Origin: an uncultured Clostridia bacterium
Lineage (GTDB): Bacteria; Bacillota; Clostridia; Christensenellales; Pumilibacteraceae
Assembly: GCA_947632125.1 (NCBI GenBank)
Contig: CANRNV010000004.1
Span: 1-55,437, forward strand
Length of the DNA stretch: 55,437 nucleotides
Direction of reading: 5' to 3'
The position numbers and the translations under genes are program-made. Below are positions 34,000 to 44,150 of this stretch, piece by piece. The stretch's first letter is position 1; each line of letters starts with the position of its first letter. The notes under the pieces were generated by a model. That model did no database searches. It saw nothing but the letters and a program-made list of their open reading frames with translations, and was not told the DNA's origin.

Positions 34000-34035
34000 G
34001 TGCGTTAACTTCGGTTGGCGCACTTTTTATTTTTA
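34000..34035 (+). terminator. UUCG-tetraloop terminator
   Basis: GTGCGTTAAC-TTCG-GTTGGCGCAC (10-bp stem with two G-U pairs) followed by TTTTTATTTTT. It ends one base before the AAGGAG of the lipoprotein gene, so that gene may depend on read-through. Confidence 0.9.
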
Positions 34036-34050
34036 AGGAGAAAATTTTTT

Positions 34051-36165
<2,115 letters not shown>

Positions 36166-36200
36166 ACGCCTTTTGAAGGCGCGATAATATCGACAAAAAA

Positions 36201-36236
36201 GTAAGGCGGCAATTTGCCGCCTTTACTTTTATTTTC
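36201..36236. terminator. Bidirectional terminator between convergent genes
   Basis: GTAAGGCGGCAA / TTGCCGCCTTTAC stem flanked by A-rich and T-rich runs; it serves the lipoprotein gene and the convergent aminotransferase gene. Confidence 0.8.
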
Positions 36237-36270
36237 GGTTGATTTATTTTCGCCGCGATAAAAAATCCTC

Positions 36271-37416
36271 TTACTTTTTTAACATACGTACGGCGGTTTG
36301 CAGTCGCGCAAGACCGTCATAGAGGCGGCTTTTCGGGCAGGCGACGTTCATGCGAAGAAACCGCTCGCCGTTTCCGCGATATTGACTGCCCGAAGAGAGG
36401 TACAGTCCCGTCTTGGCGCGGATAAATTCGCCGAGTTCGTCCGAATGGATGCCGAGCGACGAGCAGTCTATCCAAACAAGATAGGTGGCGTCGCTTTTTA
36501 CCGCTTTAAGTCCCATTTCGGCGATTTTGCCATTTGCAAGCCGCTTGTTTTCGGCAATAAAAGAGTTGAGTTCGTTCAGCCACTTTTCGCCGCCGCGAAG
36601 AGCCGCTTCGGTAGCGCAGACGGCGAAGCAATTGGGCTCGGCGACCTCGTCGGAATTGAGCCCGCGCACCACCTTATTTCGCAGAATGGGGTCGGGAATT
36701 ACGACGGCTGCCGATTGCAGTCCCGCTATGTTAAAGGCTTTGCTCGCGCTTATGCAGGCTATGCCGCGCCTTGATACGCTCAAAAACGGAGTGTACTCTT
36801 TGCCTTGGACCAAGTCGCAGTGGATCTCGTCGCTTAAAACCGTCACGCCGTAAGCGTCGCATAGCGAAGCGACCTCTTTAAGTTGAGCCTTGGTCCAGAC
36901 GTTGCCCGTGGGATTGTGCGGATTGCACAGTATCAGCATTGTGGTGAGCGGGTGGGACAAGACCCGTTCCAGTTCGTTTAGGTCGAGCGAATACTTCTCG
37001 CCGTCGTAGCCGAGCGGACATTCGACGGTGTGGCGACCGAAGTTTTCGATAGAGTGGAAGAATATGTCGTAGACGGGCGTCATTACGGCGATGTTGTCGC
37101 CGACGTTGGTCACGCGCCTTACTATGCTCGAAATTGCGGGCACAATGCCGGTGCAAAATTGCATCCACTCGGGCTGCATTTTCAGTCCGTGACGCCGCTC
37201 CCACCAATCGATATAAGCCTCGTTCCAAGACGGCGGCACCACCGAATATCCGTATATGGGGTGAGAAACGCGCCTGTTTATCGCCTCGGTGATGCACGGC
37301 GCAACCGCAAGATCCATGTCGGCGACCCACATCGGCAGCTCGCCTTCTTTTACGTCCCATTTTAGCGACGACGACGCGGTCCTGTCTATCTCCTTGTCAA
37401 AATCGAATAACATCAT
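36271..37416 (-). CDS. PatB/MalY-family PLP C-S lyase or aminotransferase
   Basis: A fold-type I PLP enzyme of 381 residues resembling MalY/PatB cystathionine beta-lyases, which cleave C-S bonds of cystathionine and related thioethers. Family marks: LPMWVADMDLAVAP near the N-terminus, HPIYGYSVVPPSW, LILCNPHNPTGNVWTK, VLSDEIHCDLV and the PLP lysine in SASKAFNIAGLQ. The start is at 37416, where ATGATG overlaps the TGA of the DUF3737 gene; starts further upstream are shadows inside that gene. The pairing with DUF3737 suggests a joint function, not yet defined. Confidence 0.9.
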   Translation of the reverse strand: MMLFDFDKEIDRTASSSLKWDVKEGELPMWVADMDLAVAPCITEAINRRVSHPIYGYSVVPPSWNEAYIDWWERRHGLKMQPEWMQFCTGIVPAISSIVRRVTNVGDNIAVMTPVYDIFFHSIENFGRHTVECPLGYDGEKYSLDLNELERVLSHPLTTMLILCNPHNPTGNVWTKAQLKEVASLCDAYGVTVLSDEIHCDLVQGKEYTPFLSVSRRGIACISASKAFNIAGLQSAAVVIPDPILRNKVVRGLNSDEVAEPNCFAVCATEAALRGGEKWLNELNSFIAENKRLANGKIAEMGLKAVKSDATYLVWIDCSSLGIHSDELGEFIRAKTGLYLSSGSQYRGNGERFLRMNVACPKSRLYDGLARLQTAVRMLKK

Positions 37417-38258
37417 CTCTTTCGGCAGATGATCTTGGTCTTGGTCGGGTCGACCTTGTCCTTTTCGATGATAAGTTCGTCGATGTAGTCGCAGGTGATC
37501 GTCCCGCTCGAGGGATTGAGCACGCTCGTGATGTTGCTCGAAATGTCGGCGTCGATGCCGTTGCAATATTCAAAGGCAAGGGTGGTGTTGATGAGCTTGC
37601 AGTTCTTCATTACGAGGTTGTCTATATAGCAAAGCCCTTGCAAACTCTCGATCGTGCAGTTTATAAAGGTCAGGTTCTTGCTGTTCCAGCCTAAGTACTC
37701 GCCGAGAATGACCGAGTCGGTCACCGTGGCGTTTTCGACGTTCCAAAAGGCGTCTTTTGAGAGCAGCTTGCTGTTTTTTACGGTGATGTTCTTTCCGCCG
37801 TCAACGAAGTAGTTGCCCACAAGGCTCAGGTTTTCGATGGTCAGGTCCTCGCTGTTCATGCAAAAGTAGTCGCCCTTTGCCGTGACGTCCTTGATTGATA
37901 CGTCCTTGCACGACCAGAACATTTCGGCGGCGTTCACGAACTTGACGTTGTCCACTTTGACGTTCGAGCAACGCCTGAAATTTTTGGGAGCCTCGAAAAC
38001 GCTGTTCTTCACTTCGATGTTGTTCGTGTACCAAATCCCGGAGCGTGCCATCTCAAACCAAACGCAGTTGTCCACCTTGACGTTTTCGGAGTACCAAAGC
38101 GGATACTTCCACTTGAACATGCTACCCATAAGCTCGATGTTTTTGCTCTCTTTAAGCGGCGATTCGCCGTCGCCGAATATCGTGTCGACGATTTTAAGGT
38201 CCTTGCCGTGAAAAAGGCTGCGTTCGCCGGTAAGAATTTGTCCTTTGATTTCTTCCAT
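37413..38258 (-). CDS. DUF3737 family protein (beta-helix-like)
   Basis: The 281-residue product is built of regular 20-22 residue turns such as ENVKVDNCVW, NNIEVKNSVF, SNVKVDNVKF, KDVSIKDVTA, EDLTIENLSL and KNLTFINCTI, as in right-handed beta-helix proteins and DUF3737. There is no signal peptide, so it is probably cytoplasmic. It is translationally coupled to the downstream PatB-type gene by a 4-bp overlap. I know DUF3737 proteins to occur beside or fused to PLP enzymes of this kind, which supports a shared pathway; the biochemical role is unknown. AAGGAGC lies upstream of the ATG. Confidence 0.85.
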   Translation of the reverse strand: MEEIKGQILTGERSLFHGKDLKIVDTIFGDGESPLKESKNIELMGSMFKWKYPLWYSENVKVDNCVWFEMARSGIWYTNNIEVKNSVFEAPKNFRRCSNVKVDNVKFVNAAEMFWSCKDVSIKDVTAKGDYFCMNSEDLTIENLSLVGNYFVDGGKNITVKNSKLLSKDAFWNVENATVTDSVILGEYLGWNSKNLTFINCTIESLQGLCYIDNLVMKNCKLINTTLAFEYCNGIDADISSNITSVLNPSSGTITCDYIDELIIEKDKVDPTKTKIICRKR

Positions 38259-38376
38259 AACTTGCTCCTTTGATTTTTTTATAGTATATCATTATGCGAA
38301 ACAAAAATCAATGGATTTTACGTGATAAAAATAGGTAAATTTACATATTTATCCTTTGGAAACTGGCATTCGGAAC

Positions 38377-38606
38377 ATAATAAAAAATTTGACCGATTGA
38401 AAACACGAAATCCGATGGATTGGAAATCCAAAATCCGATGGATTGGAAATCCGAAATCCGAGGGAATGAAAATCCGAAATTCGAGGGAATGAAAATCCGA
38501 AATGCGGTGGATTGAAAACCCGAAATTTGACCGATTGATAACCCGAAATCCGAGGGAATGAAAACACGAAATTTGATGGATTGAAATTGCAAAATCCGAC
38601 CGAATA
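38377..38606. repeat. 23-bp minisatellite, ten units
   Basis: Ten head-to-tail 23-bp units (boundaries 38377, 38400, 38423, 38446, 38469, 38492, 38515, 38538, 38561, 38584). The consensus is roughly AAAATCCGAAATCCG then GGATTG or GGAATG. Units vary most in a central four-to-six-base stretch. The array ends three bases before the -35 box of the ATPase gene. The rest of 38259-38657 holds nothing else. Confidence 0.9.
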
Positions 38607-38609
38607 GAC

Positions 38610-38638
38610 TTGATTTTTCTAAAAAAACGTGTTAGAAT
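38610..38638 (+). promoter_or_regulatory. Promoter of the AAA ATPase gene
   Basis: TTGATT (38610-38615), 17-bp spacer, TAGAAT (38633-38638), 20 bp before the ATG at 38658. Confidence 0.7.
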
Positions 38639-38657
38639 ATAGACAAGAGGTTTTTTG

Positions 38658-39941
38658 ATGGCAAAAATCATAGGAAAGGGCAATTATAAGGGAAGAGTCT
38701 TAGACGGCATCATCGGTCGATATCTTTCGACGTTCGGGGCGGTTTGCATAGAGGGTCCCAAGTGGTGCGGAAAGACTTGGTGTGCGTCCTATCACAGCAA
38801 CAGCGAGTATCTTATAGGCGATCCCGCCAACAACTTCCAAAACAGAGCTCTTGCGGAATTATCTCCCGACTCCGTGCTCGAGGGGGACACGCCGAGGCTT
38901 ATCGACGAGTGGCAGGAAACGCCGCCCATTTGGGACGCCGTGCGCTATTGCGTAGATGCGCGGGGAAAGAAAGGTCAGTTTATCTTGACGGGCTCGTCCA
39001 CGCCAAGGCGCAAGGGCGTTATGCATAGCGGCGCGGGTCGGATCGGCAAGATCCGTATGCACACCATGTCGCTTTTTGAGTCGGGTGATTCGAGCGGGCA
39101 AGTGTCGCTTAAAGACCTCTGTCTTAACAAGCTGTCGCCGGTGATGACGGGCGAGGTAGAACTGAGGCGGCTCGCGGAACTTGTCGTTCGCGGCGGATGG
39201 CCGGGCAATCTCGATGTGTCGGTCGGAAACGCGTCGCTGCTGCCCAAGTCGTATTTGACCGCCATACTTGACGACGACGTCGATAGAGTGGACGAAATCA
39301 AGTACGACAAGGAGAAGATGCTGCTGCTTCTCCGTTCGCTTGCACGAAACGAGAGCACCACGGCGACCAACAACAAGCTGCTTTCCGATATAAAAAGCGA
39401 GGGCGACTCGCTTGATTCCCAAACGATATCCAAATATCTCGACGTGTTCGAGCGGCTGTTCTTGCTTGAAAACCAGCCGCCGTTCAGTAGCAATATCCGC
39501 TCGTCCGTCAGGGTAAAACAAGCGGAAAAGCGACATTTCTGCGATCCCGCACTCGCTGCGGCGCTGCTGAACGTTTCGCCCGATCGGCTCATCGGCGACC
39601 TCGAAACATTCGGATTTTTGTTTGAGGCTCTTTGCGAACGGGACCTGCGTATCTATGCGGAGTCGTTCGACGCAAAGCTTTATCACTATCAAGACTATCA
39701 AAACCGCGAGATCGATGCCGTAATCGAACTTGACGACGGCAGGTGGTGCGCCTTTGAGATAAAATTGGGCGCGTCGCAGGTCGACAAGGCGGCTAAGGGA
39801 TTGCTTGCGCTCAAAAACTCGATGACAGAGGACGGCGCAAAGGCTCCCGACGTCCTTTGCGTCATTTGCGGGCTCGGCAATGCGGCGTATCGGCGACCGG
39901 ACGGCGTGTTTGTCGTCCCCATTACGGCATTAAAACCGTAA
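38658..39941 (+). CDS. AAA ATPase with DUF4143 (ATP-binding protein of unknown role)
   Basis: The 427-residue product has an N-terminal AAA_14-type ATPase region with GPKWCGKTW as the phosphate loop (about 33-41, where the family usually has GPRxVGKT), a Walker B-like RLIDEWQETPPIW, and FILTGSSTP as sensor 1. A C-terminal DUF4143 domain with an endonuclease-like fold follows (about 200-420; YHYQDYQNREIDAVIELDDGRWCAFEIKLG contains the D...ExK pattern of PD-(D/E)XK nucleases). Such proteins are abundant in anaerobic bacteria and are suspected of DNA or mobile-element roles. AAGAGG precedes the ATG. A minisatellite lies immediately upstream of its promoter. Confidence 0.88.
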   Translation: MAKIIGKGNYKGRVLDGIIGRYLSTFGAVCIEGPKWCGKTWCASYHSNSEYLIGDPANNFQNRALAELSPDSVLEGDTPRLIDEWQETPPIWDAVRYCVDARGKKGQFILTGSSTPRRKGVMHSGAGRIGKIRMHTMSLFESGDSSGQVSLKDLCLNKLSPVMTGEVELRRLAELVVRGGWPGNLDVSVGNASLLPKSYLTAILDDDVDRVDEIKYDKEKMLLLLRSLARNESTTATNNKLLSDIKSEGDSLDSQTISKYLDVFERLFLLENQPPFSSNIRSSVRVKQAEKRHFCDPALAAALLNVSPDRLIGDLETFGFLFEALCERDLRIYAESFDAKLYHYQDYQNREIDAVIELDDGRWCAFEIKLGASQVDKAAKGLLALKNSMTEDGAKAPDVLCVICGLGNAAYRRPDGVFVVPITALKP

Positions 39942-39956
39942 CAAAATCAAACGATA

Positions 39957-39990
39957 AAAAAGAAACCGAATTGATTTTCGGCTTCTTTTG
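39957..39990. terminator. Terminator between convergent genes
   Basis: AAGAA-A-CCGAA with TTCGG-C-TTCTT around a short loop, flanked by A and T runs; it could serve both strands. Confidence 0.6.
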
Positions 39991-40031
39991 TGTTATACTC
40001 TAATCGAAAGTTGGGTTGGAGCGACCGACCG

Positions 40032-40190
40032 CTACTTATCGTTGCTTTTGGTGCGTTTGTTTACCGCCTGCGTCAAAAGGTACTCTATCTGTGAATTGAT
40101 CGAGCGGAAGTCGTCCTCCGCCCACGAGGCAAGTTCCTTGTAGAGCGAGGGCGACAACCTCAATAAGATCGACTTCTTGTCCTTGTCCAT
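40032..40190 (-). CDS. Small Arc/RHH-type DNA-binding protein
   Basis: A 52-residue frame reads [20 protein letters not shown] then [19 protein letters not shown] and a basic tail. This matches the Arc-like ribbon-helix-helix fold (basic strand, helix, turn, helix with [10 protein letters not shown]). The ATG follows directly on the stop codon of the SPFH gene with no spacing, so translation is coupled. Small Arc-family partners of this kind are often found next to SPFH proteins, which supports both calls. It probably regulates its own operon. Confidence 0.8.
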   Translation of the reverse strand: MDKDKKSILLRLSPSLYKELASWAEDDFRSINSQIEYLLTQAVNKRTKSNDK

Positions 40191-41153
40191 TTAATAGATA
40201 GATCCGCTGTTTACTATGGGCTGAGCGTCCTTGTTGCCGCATAGAACGACGAGCAAGTTGCTCACCATTTGCGCTTTGCGTTCGGCGTCGAGTTCGACGA
40301 TATTGCTCTCGCTGAGCATTTTGAGCGCCATATCGACCATGCCCACGGCGCCTTCGACTATCTTCTGCCTTGCTATGATGATAGCCCGTGCCTGCTGGCG
40401 TTGCAACATTGCCGAGGCAATCTCGGGTGCATACGCAAGGTGCGAAATGCGTGCTTCCAAGATCTCGATGCCCGCAATTTCCACTCGGCTGTTGAGCTCC
40501 TTTTTAAGGTCCTCGGCGACTTCTTGCGTCGAGCCTCGCAGACTTTTTTCGTCGCCGTCATCGCTCATATCGTAGGGGTAGAGACGCGCCACGTGCCTTA
40601 TTGCCGCGTCGGCTTGGACCGAAACGAACTCCAAGTAGTTCTCTACGTTAAATACCGCCTTTGCCGTGTCGTAAACTCTCCAAGTTACGACCACGCCGAT
40701 CTCGATGGGATTACCGTCCTCGTCGTTGACCTTTTGCTTGGCGTTATTGAGGGTGATCGCTTTAAGCGACACCTTTTTTGTCGACATACTGCCGACTTTC
40801 GTGCTTCCGCCCTCGCTGTCGGTTATCGCTTCGAGCGCGGTCTTTTTGGTCGGATTAAAGGTGACGCAAAACGGATTGGTCCAAAAAAATCCCTCGGACT
40901 TTATCGAGCCGTGATACTTGCCGAAGAGCAACAGCACGATCGCCTCGTTGGGACCTATGACCTTAAATCCGGGCGCAATAAAGCAAAATGCGAGAATGGT
41001 GACGATCGTGGCGAGGGCGCATTCCTCGGGGATCCGCTCGGTTGCAGCCAGCACGATTATCGCGATCGTGGCGATGAGCAGCAGTATCATCACAGCCAAC
41101 ATGGCAAAGCCGCTTTTCGGCTTTAATGTCTTTTCTTTCAAATCAGCATCCAT
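40191..41153 (-). CDS. SPFH/band 7 membrane protein
   Basis: The 320-residue product has two N-terminal membrane helices (about 16-38 and 45-62), then an SPFH/prohibitin domain (65-270; [79 protein letters not shown]) and a short C-terminal helix. SPFH proteins form ring-like membrane microdomain scaffolds and can regulate proteases. It is followed without a gap by a small Arc-like regulator. The function within this cell is not known. Confidence 0.92.
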   Translation of the reverse strand: MDADLKEKTLKPKSGFAMLAVMILLLIATIAIIVLAATERIPEECALATIVTILAFCFIAPGFKVIGPNEAIVLLLFGKYHGSIKSEGFFWTNPFCVTFNPTKKTALEAITDSEGGSTKVGSMSTKKVSLKAITLNNAKQKVNDEDGNPIEIGVVVTWRVYDTAKAVFNVENYLEFVSVQADAAIRHVARLYPYDMSDDGDEKSLRGSTQEVAEDLKKELNSRVEIAGIEILEARISHLAYAPEIASAMLQRQQARAIIIARQKIVEGAVGMVDMALKMLSESNIVELDAERKAQMVSNLLVVLCGNKDAQPIVNSGSIY

Positions 41154-41260
41154 TTTTTCGGAAGCCTCCTTATCAAAGTGATATCATAATAGTATCATAC
41201 CGCGAATGTTTTGTCAAGTAAAATAAAGGGGAGCAATATAAAAAAATCGAGCTTAAATGC

Positions 41261-41289
41261 TTGCAAAATCGGGCGTAAAATGGTATACT
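41261..41289 (+). promoter_or_regulatory. guaA promoter
   Basis: TTGCAA (41261-41266), 17-bp spacer, TATACT (41284-41289), 29 bp before the guaA start. There is no room or fold for a guanine riboswitch. Confidence 0.75.
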
Positions 41290-41317
41290 TATACAATCAA
41301 ATTTGTCGGAGGAATTT

Positions 41318-42841
41318 ATGCGACAAACAGTAGTGATTTTGGACTTCGGCGGGCAGTACAATCAGCTTATAGCGCGCAGAGTGCGTGAACTCAACGTGTA
41401 TTGCGAACTGCTGCCGTACAATACGGATATCGAAAAGCTCAGGGCGAAAGATCCCATAGGCATAATCTTTACGGGCGGACCGAACAGCGTCTACGGCGAG
41501 GGCGCTCCCAAGGTGGATAGGGCGATTTTTTCGCTCAACGTACCCATTTTGGGTATCTGCTACGGCTGCCAACTCCTGGTTCAAATGTGCGGCGGGGTCG
41601 TCGCCTCGGGACCGAGGGAGTACGGCAAGCAGACGCTCGGGTCGGAGTGCGGACCGCTCTTTGACGGGATCGCAAGCGGCTCCGTTTGCTGGATGAGCCA
41701 CACAGACTATGTCGAAAAGTTGCCGAGCGGCTTTTCCGTCGCGGCGGTGACCGAAACCTGCCCGGTTGCCGCCATGTACAACGAAAAGGACAAGCTTTAC
41801 GGCGTTCAATTCCACCCCGAAGTAATGCACACACAAAGGGGAATGGACGTTTTGCGGAACTTCCTGTACAAGGTGTGCGGTGCAAAGGGCGATTGGACGA
41901 TGGGCAACTTCGCTTCGGAAGCGATCGCTTCGCTCAAAGCAAAACTCGGAGGGAAAAAGGTGCTTTGCGCTTTGAGCGGCGGCGTGGACAGCGCGGTGGC
42001 GGCAACGCTCATTTACAAGGCGTGTCCCGACCTCATTTGCATCTTCGTCGACCACGGCTTGCTGCGCAAGAACGAGGCGGACGAGGTCGTTAGCGTATTT
42101 AGGGACGGCATGGGAATGAACCTTATCAAGGTGGACGCTTCCGATATCTTTTTGAGCAAACTCAAAGGCGTGACCGAGCCCGAACGCAAGCGCAAGATCA
42201 TCGGCGAGGAGTTTATTCGGGTGTTCGAGGCGGAGGCGAAGAAGATAGGTGCGGTGGACTATCTCGTGCAAGGCACCATCTATCCCGACGTCATCGAAAG
42301 CGGACTTGGCAATTCCGCCAAGATCAAGTCGCACCACAATGTGGGCGGGCTGCCCGACGTCGTCGACTTTAAGGAGATCGTCGAGCCGCTCAGGGACCTG
42401 TTTAAGGACGAGGTGCGCAAGCTCGGCTTCGAGCTTGGATTGAGCGAGGAGATAGTCATGCGACAGCCTTTCCCGGGACCCGGGCTTGCCATAAGGATAA
42501 TAGGCGAGATCACGAGGGACAAACTCGACCTTTTGAAAGACGCCGACTTCATCTTCCGCGACGAGATCAAAAAGGCGGGGCTGAGCAGCGAGATCTGGCA
42601 GTACTTCGCCGTTTTGACCGATCTGAGAAGTGTAGGCGTTATGGGCGACGCCCGAACTTACGACTATACCATCGCTCTGCGCGGCGTCACCAGCGTCGAC
42701 GGCATGACCGCCGATTGGGCGAGGATCCCGTTCGACGTGCTCGAGCGTATCAGTAACCGTATAGTCAACGAGGTGAAAAATGTCAACCGCGTGGTGTACG
42801 ACATCACGAGTAAGCCCCCCGCAACCATCGAGTGGGAATAA
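41318..42841 (+). CDS. guaA: GMP synthase (glutamine-hydrolysing)
   Basis: GuaA converts XMP to GMP using ATP and ammonia from glutamine. The 507-residue product has a class I glutamine amidotransferase domain (1-190) with ILGICYGCQ containing the nucleophile Cys81 and FHPEVMHT supplying His and Glu, an ATP-pyrophosphatase domain with [13 protein letters not shown] (P-loop), and the C-terminal dimerisation domain with [14 protein letters not shown] and KPPATIEWE at the end. The ATG at 41318 follows CGGAGG; a longer in-frame start has no such site. It is monocistronic with its own promoter and terminator. Confidence 0.99.
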   Translation: MRQTVVILDFGGQYNQLIARRVRELNVYCELLPYNTDIEKLRAKDPIGIIFTGGPNSVYGEGAPKVDRAIFSLNVPILGICYGCQLLVQMCGGVVASGPREYGKQTLGSECGPLFDGIASGSVCWMSHTDYVEKLPSGFSVAAVTETCPVAAMYNEKDKLYGVQFHPEVMHTQRGMDVLRNFLYKVCGAKGDWTMGNFASEAIASLKAKLGGKKVLCALSGGVDSAVAATLIYKACPDLICIFVDHGLLRKNEADEVVSVFRDGMGMNLIKVDASDIFLSKLKGVTEPERKRKIIGEEFIRVFEAEAKKIGAVDYLVQGTIYPDVIESGLGNSAKIKSHHNVGGLPDVVDFKEIVEPLRDLFKDEVRKLGFELGLSEEIVMRQPFPGPGLAIRIIGEITRDKLDLLKDADFIFRDEIKKAGLSSEIWQYFAVLTDLRSVGVMGDARTYDYTIALRGVTSVDGMTADWARIPFDVLERISNRIVNEVKNVNRVVYDITSKPPATIEWE

Positions 42842-42874
42842 ACTTTGGACTATGGCACATCACGATTAAGTCTG

Positions 42875-42903
42875 AGCCTCGGAAAAACTCCGAGGCTTTT
42901 TTA
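42875..42903 (+). terminator. guaA terminator
   Basis: AGCCTCGGA-AAAAC-TCCGAGGCT (9-bp perfect stem) followed by six T residues. Confidence 0.95.
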
Positions 42904-42967
42904 TGCCGTAAAAGCCGCTTTCGAAAATTTTTTCCGAAAATATTTCCGATTATTTTTGCAAAAGCTA

Positions 42968-43003
42968 TTGACAAACAAAAAGTTTTGTAATACAATGTAA
43001 TAC
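42968..43003 (+). promoter_or_regulatory. Toxin-antitoxin promoter with overlapping direct-repeat operator
   Basis: TTGACA (42968-42973), 17-bp spacer, TACAAT (42991-42996). TGTAATAC occurs twice with a 10-bp period (42986-42993 and 42996-43003) across the -10 box, one helical turn apart, as expected for an RHH antitoxin operator. Confidence 0.7.
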
Positions 43004-43018
43004 AGGAGGCGAGGTGAA

Positions 43019-43240
43019 ATGACGATTTCTTTAAGATTGTCGGATGAGGACACAATGCTTATCAAAAAATATGCCGATCTTAACAAGATGTCGGTTTCGG
43101 AGTTGATCCGTCAGTCCGTTATGGAGCGGATCGAAAACGAATATGACTTGGAAATGTTTGATAAGGCTATGGCAGAATACGAGGCAGACCCTGTCACCTA
43201 TTCGCTTGATGAGGTCGAAAAGGAATTGGGGCTAAGGTAA
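43019..43240 (+). CDS. RelB/DUF6290-like RHH antitoxin
   Basis: The 73-residue product begins with the ribbon-helix-helix strand TISLRLSDEDTMLIKKYA followed by the two helices (DLNKMSVSELIRQSVMERI), then an acidic C-terminal arm that would wrap the toxin. Antitoxins of this kind neutralise a RelE/ParE-type toxin and repress the shared promoter, which overlaps a direct-repeat operator. AGGAGGCGAGGTG lies before the ATG. The stop overlaps the toxin start by one base (TAATG), giving coupled translation. Confidence 0.9.
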   Translation: MTISLRLSDEDTMLIKKYADLNKMSVSELIRQSVMERIENEYDLEMFDKAMAEYEADPVTYSLDEVEKELGLR

Positions 43241-43506
43241 TGTACAAGGTCGAGTTTGCGAAGCGTGCGCTAAAAGACTTGAAGAAGTTTGACAAACAAA
43301 CGGCGGCGTTGATTTTGGGGTGGGTGCGCAAAAACCTCGACGGGTGCTTAGATCCGAGGCGGCACGGCAAGGCGCTTACGGCTAATAGGGGCGGCGAGTG
43401 GCATTATCGTGTGGGGGATTACCGACTGCTTGCTTTAATCAAAGATAATATTGTTACGATTTTGATATTAAATGTCGGACATAGGCGCGATGTCTATGAC
43501 AAGTAA
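43240..43506 (+). CDS. relE: RelE/ParE-superfamily toxin
   Basis: The 88-residue product has the RelE fold pattern: YKVEFAKRALKDLKKFDKQT in the first strand and helices, HGKALTANRGGEWHYRVGDYRLLALI in the central strands, and ILNVGHRRDVYDK at the C-terminus. The conserved basic residues (Arg in YRVGDYRLL, HRR near the end) and the terminal Tyr agree with ribosome-dependent mRNA interferases of the RelE type. It is translated from a start overlapping the antitoxin stop. Confidence 0.92.
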   Translation: MYKVEFAKRALKDLKKFDKQTAALILGWVRKNLDGCLDPRRHGKALTANRGGEWHYRVGDYRLLALIKDNIVTILILNVGHRRDVYDK

Positions 43507-43645
43507 AGCCGCTGTCGCGCCTCATTAAGGGAGTTCGATGGCGGAACTTTACGGCGGTCGGTGTTTGAGGACGACGATAAACTCGATAGGCGACCGAATA
43601 GTCGGGATTTGTCGAAAATATTTTCGGTTTTTTTGAGGAGAGGTA

Positions 43646-43674
43646 TTGACAAACCGCTTTTTGTATGATAGAAT
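43646..43674 (+). promoter_or_regulatory. ssrA promoter
   Basis: Consensus TTGACA (43646-43651), 17-bp spacer, TAGAAT (43669-43674), 13 bp before the tmRNA 5' end. Confidence 0.85.
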
Positions 43675-43687
43675 AATCAATACTTAT

Positions 43688-44054
43688 GGGGGTGTACCGG
43701 TTTCGACGGGGTTTTGTAAGCTTGAAAATAAGCACGTGGTAGTGCGGCTACCTAAAAACGCAACAAAAAATAAACGCTAAAACTCAAAAAACCGCAAGAC
43801 CCGCTCTTGCGTTAGCTGCATAAGTTAATTTAAGCAGTCGTTACACTTTCTTTTCCCGCCGAGAAAGCCGTAATGTCAATCAGACGGGCTCCAGCGCATA
43901 TGGTAAAGTCCGACCTAATGTGCGATAATCAGGGCTTGGGACGTCGTTCTTTTGTTTGTTTTTCCCGCCGTCCGAGAATTAAAACAAACTAAACGTGTAG
44001 AAATTTTAAGTAGAGGAATTTCGGAAGGGGGTTCAACTCCCCCCACTTCCACCA
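43688..44054 (+). ncRNA. ssrA: tmRNA (transfer-messenger RNA)
   Basis: tmRNA rescues stalled ribosomes and tags the nascent chain for proteolysis. The 5' end GGGGGUG pairs with CACUUCC before the encoded ACCA end (44051-44054), forming the alanine-type acceptor stem; the GUGUACCGGUUUCGACGGGG start and the GGGGGUUCAACUCCCCC T-arm are conserved landmarks. The tag frame ends ALALAA-stop; reading back from it, the likely resume codon is GCU, giving the tag AKTQKTARPALALAA after the charged alanine. The exact resume codon is inferred. The prophage-like region begins immediately after the 3' end, a common integration site. Confidence 0.97.
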
Positions 44055-44112
44055 TTACAAGCAAATACGCACCCTACATTATTGACGGGATCGTGTTTGC
44101 TATCGACACAAA

Positions 44113-44145
44113 ACACCGCTTCAAAGAATGAGGCGGTGTCTTTTT
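44113..44145. terminator. Terminator between ssrA and the prophage
   Basis: ACACCGC ... GCGGTGT stem followed by CTTTTTG; it lies between the tmRNA and the convergent last prophage gene and can serve both. Confidence 0.85.
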
Positions 44146-44150
44146 GTTAT

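Noticed and set aside
38318-38683. A minus-strand frame of Ser/Asp/Phe-rich repeats, or a CRISPR array
   Set aside because: The 23-bp units are contiguous without spacers, so it is not CRISPR, and the frame is only the minisatellite read through.
40036-40242. A 68-codon minus-strand frame overlapping the SPFH gene end
   Set aside because: The neighbouring frame encodes a clear Arc-like protein that starts directly after the SPFH stop; the longer frame overlaps it out of phase.
41221-41317. Guanine riboswitch before guaA
   Set aside because: The promoter leaves only about 20 nt of leader; no aptamer can fit.
44055-44150. A defined attachment core at the ssrA 3' end
   Set aside because: The second half-site is outside the window, so no direct repeat can be shown.
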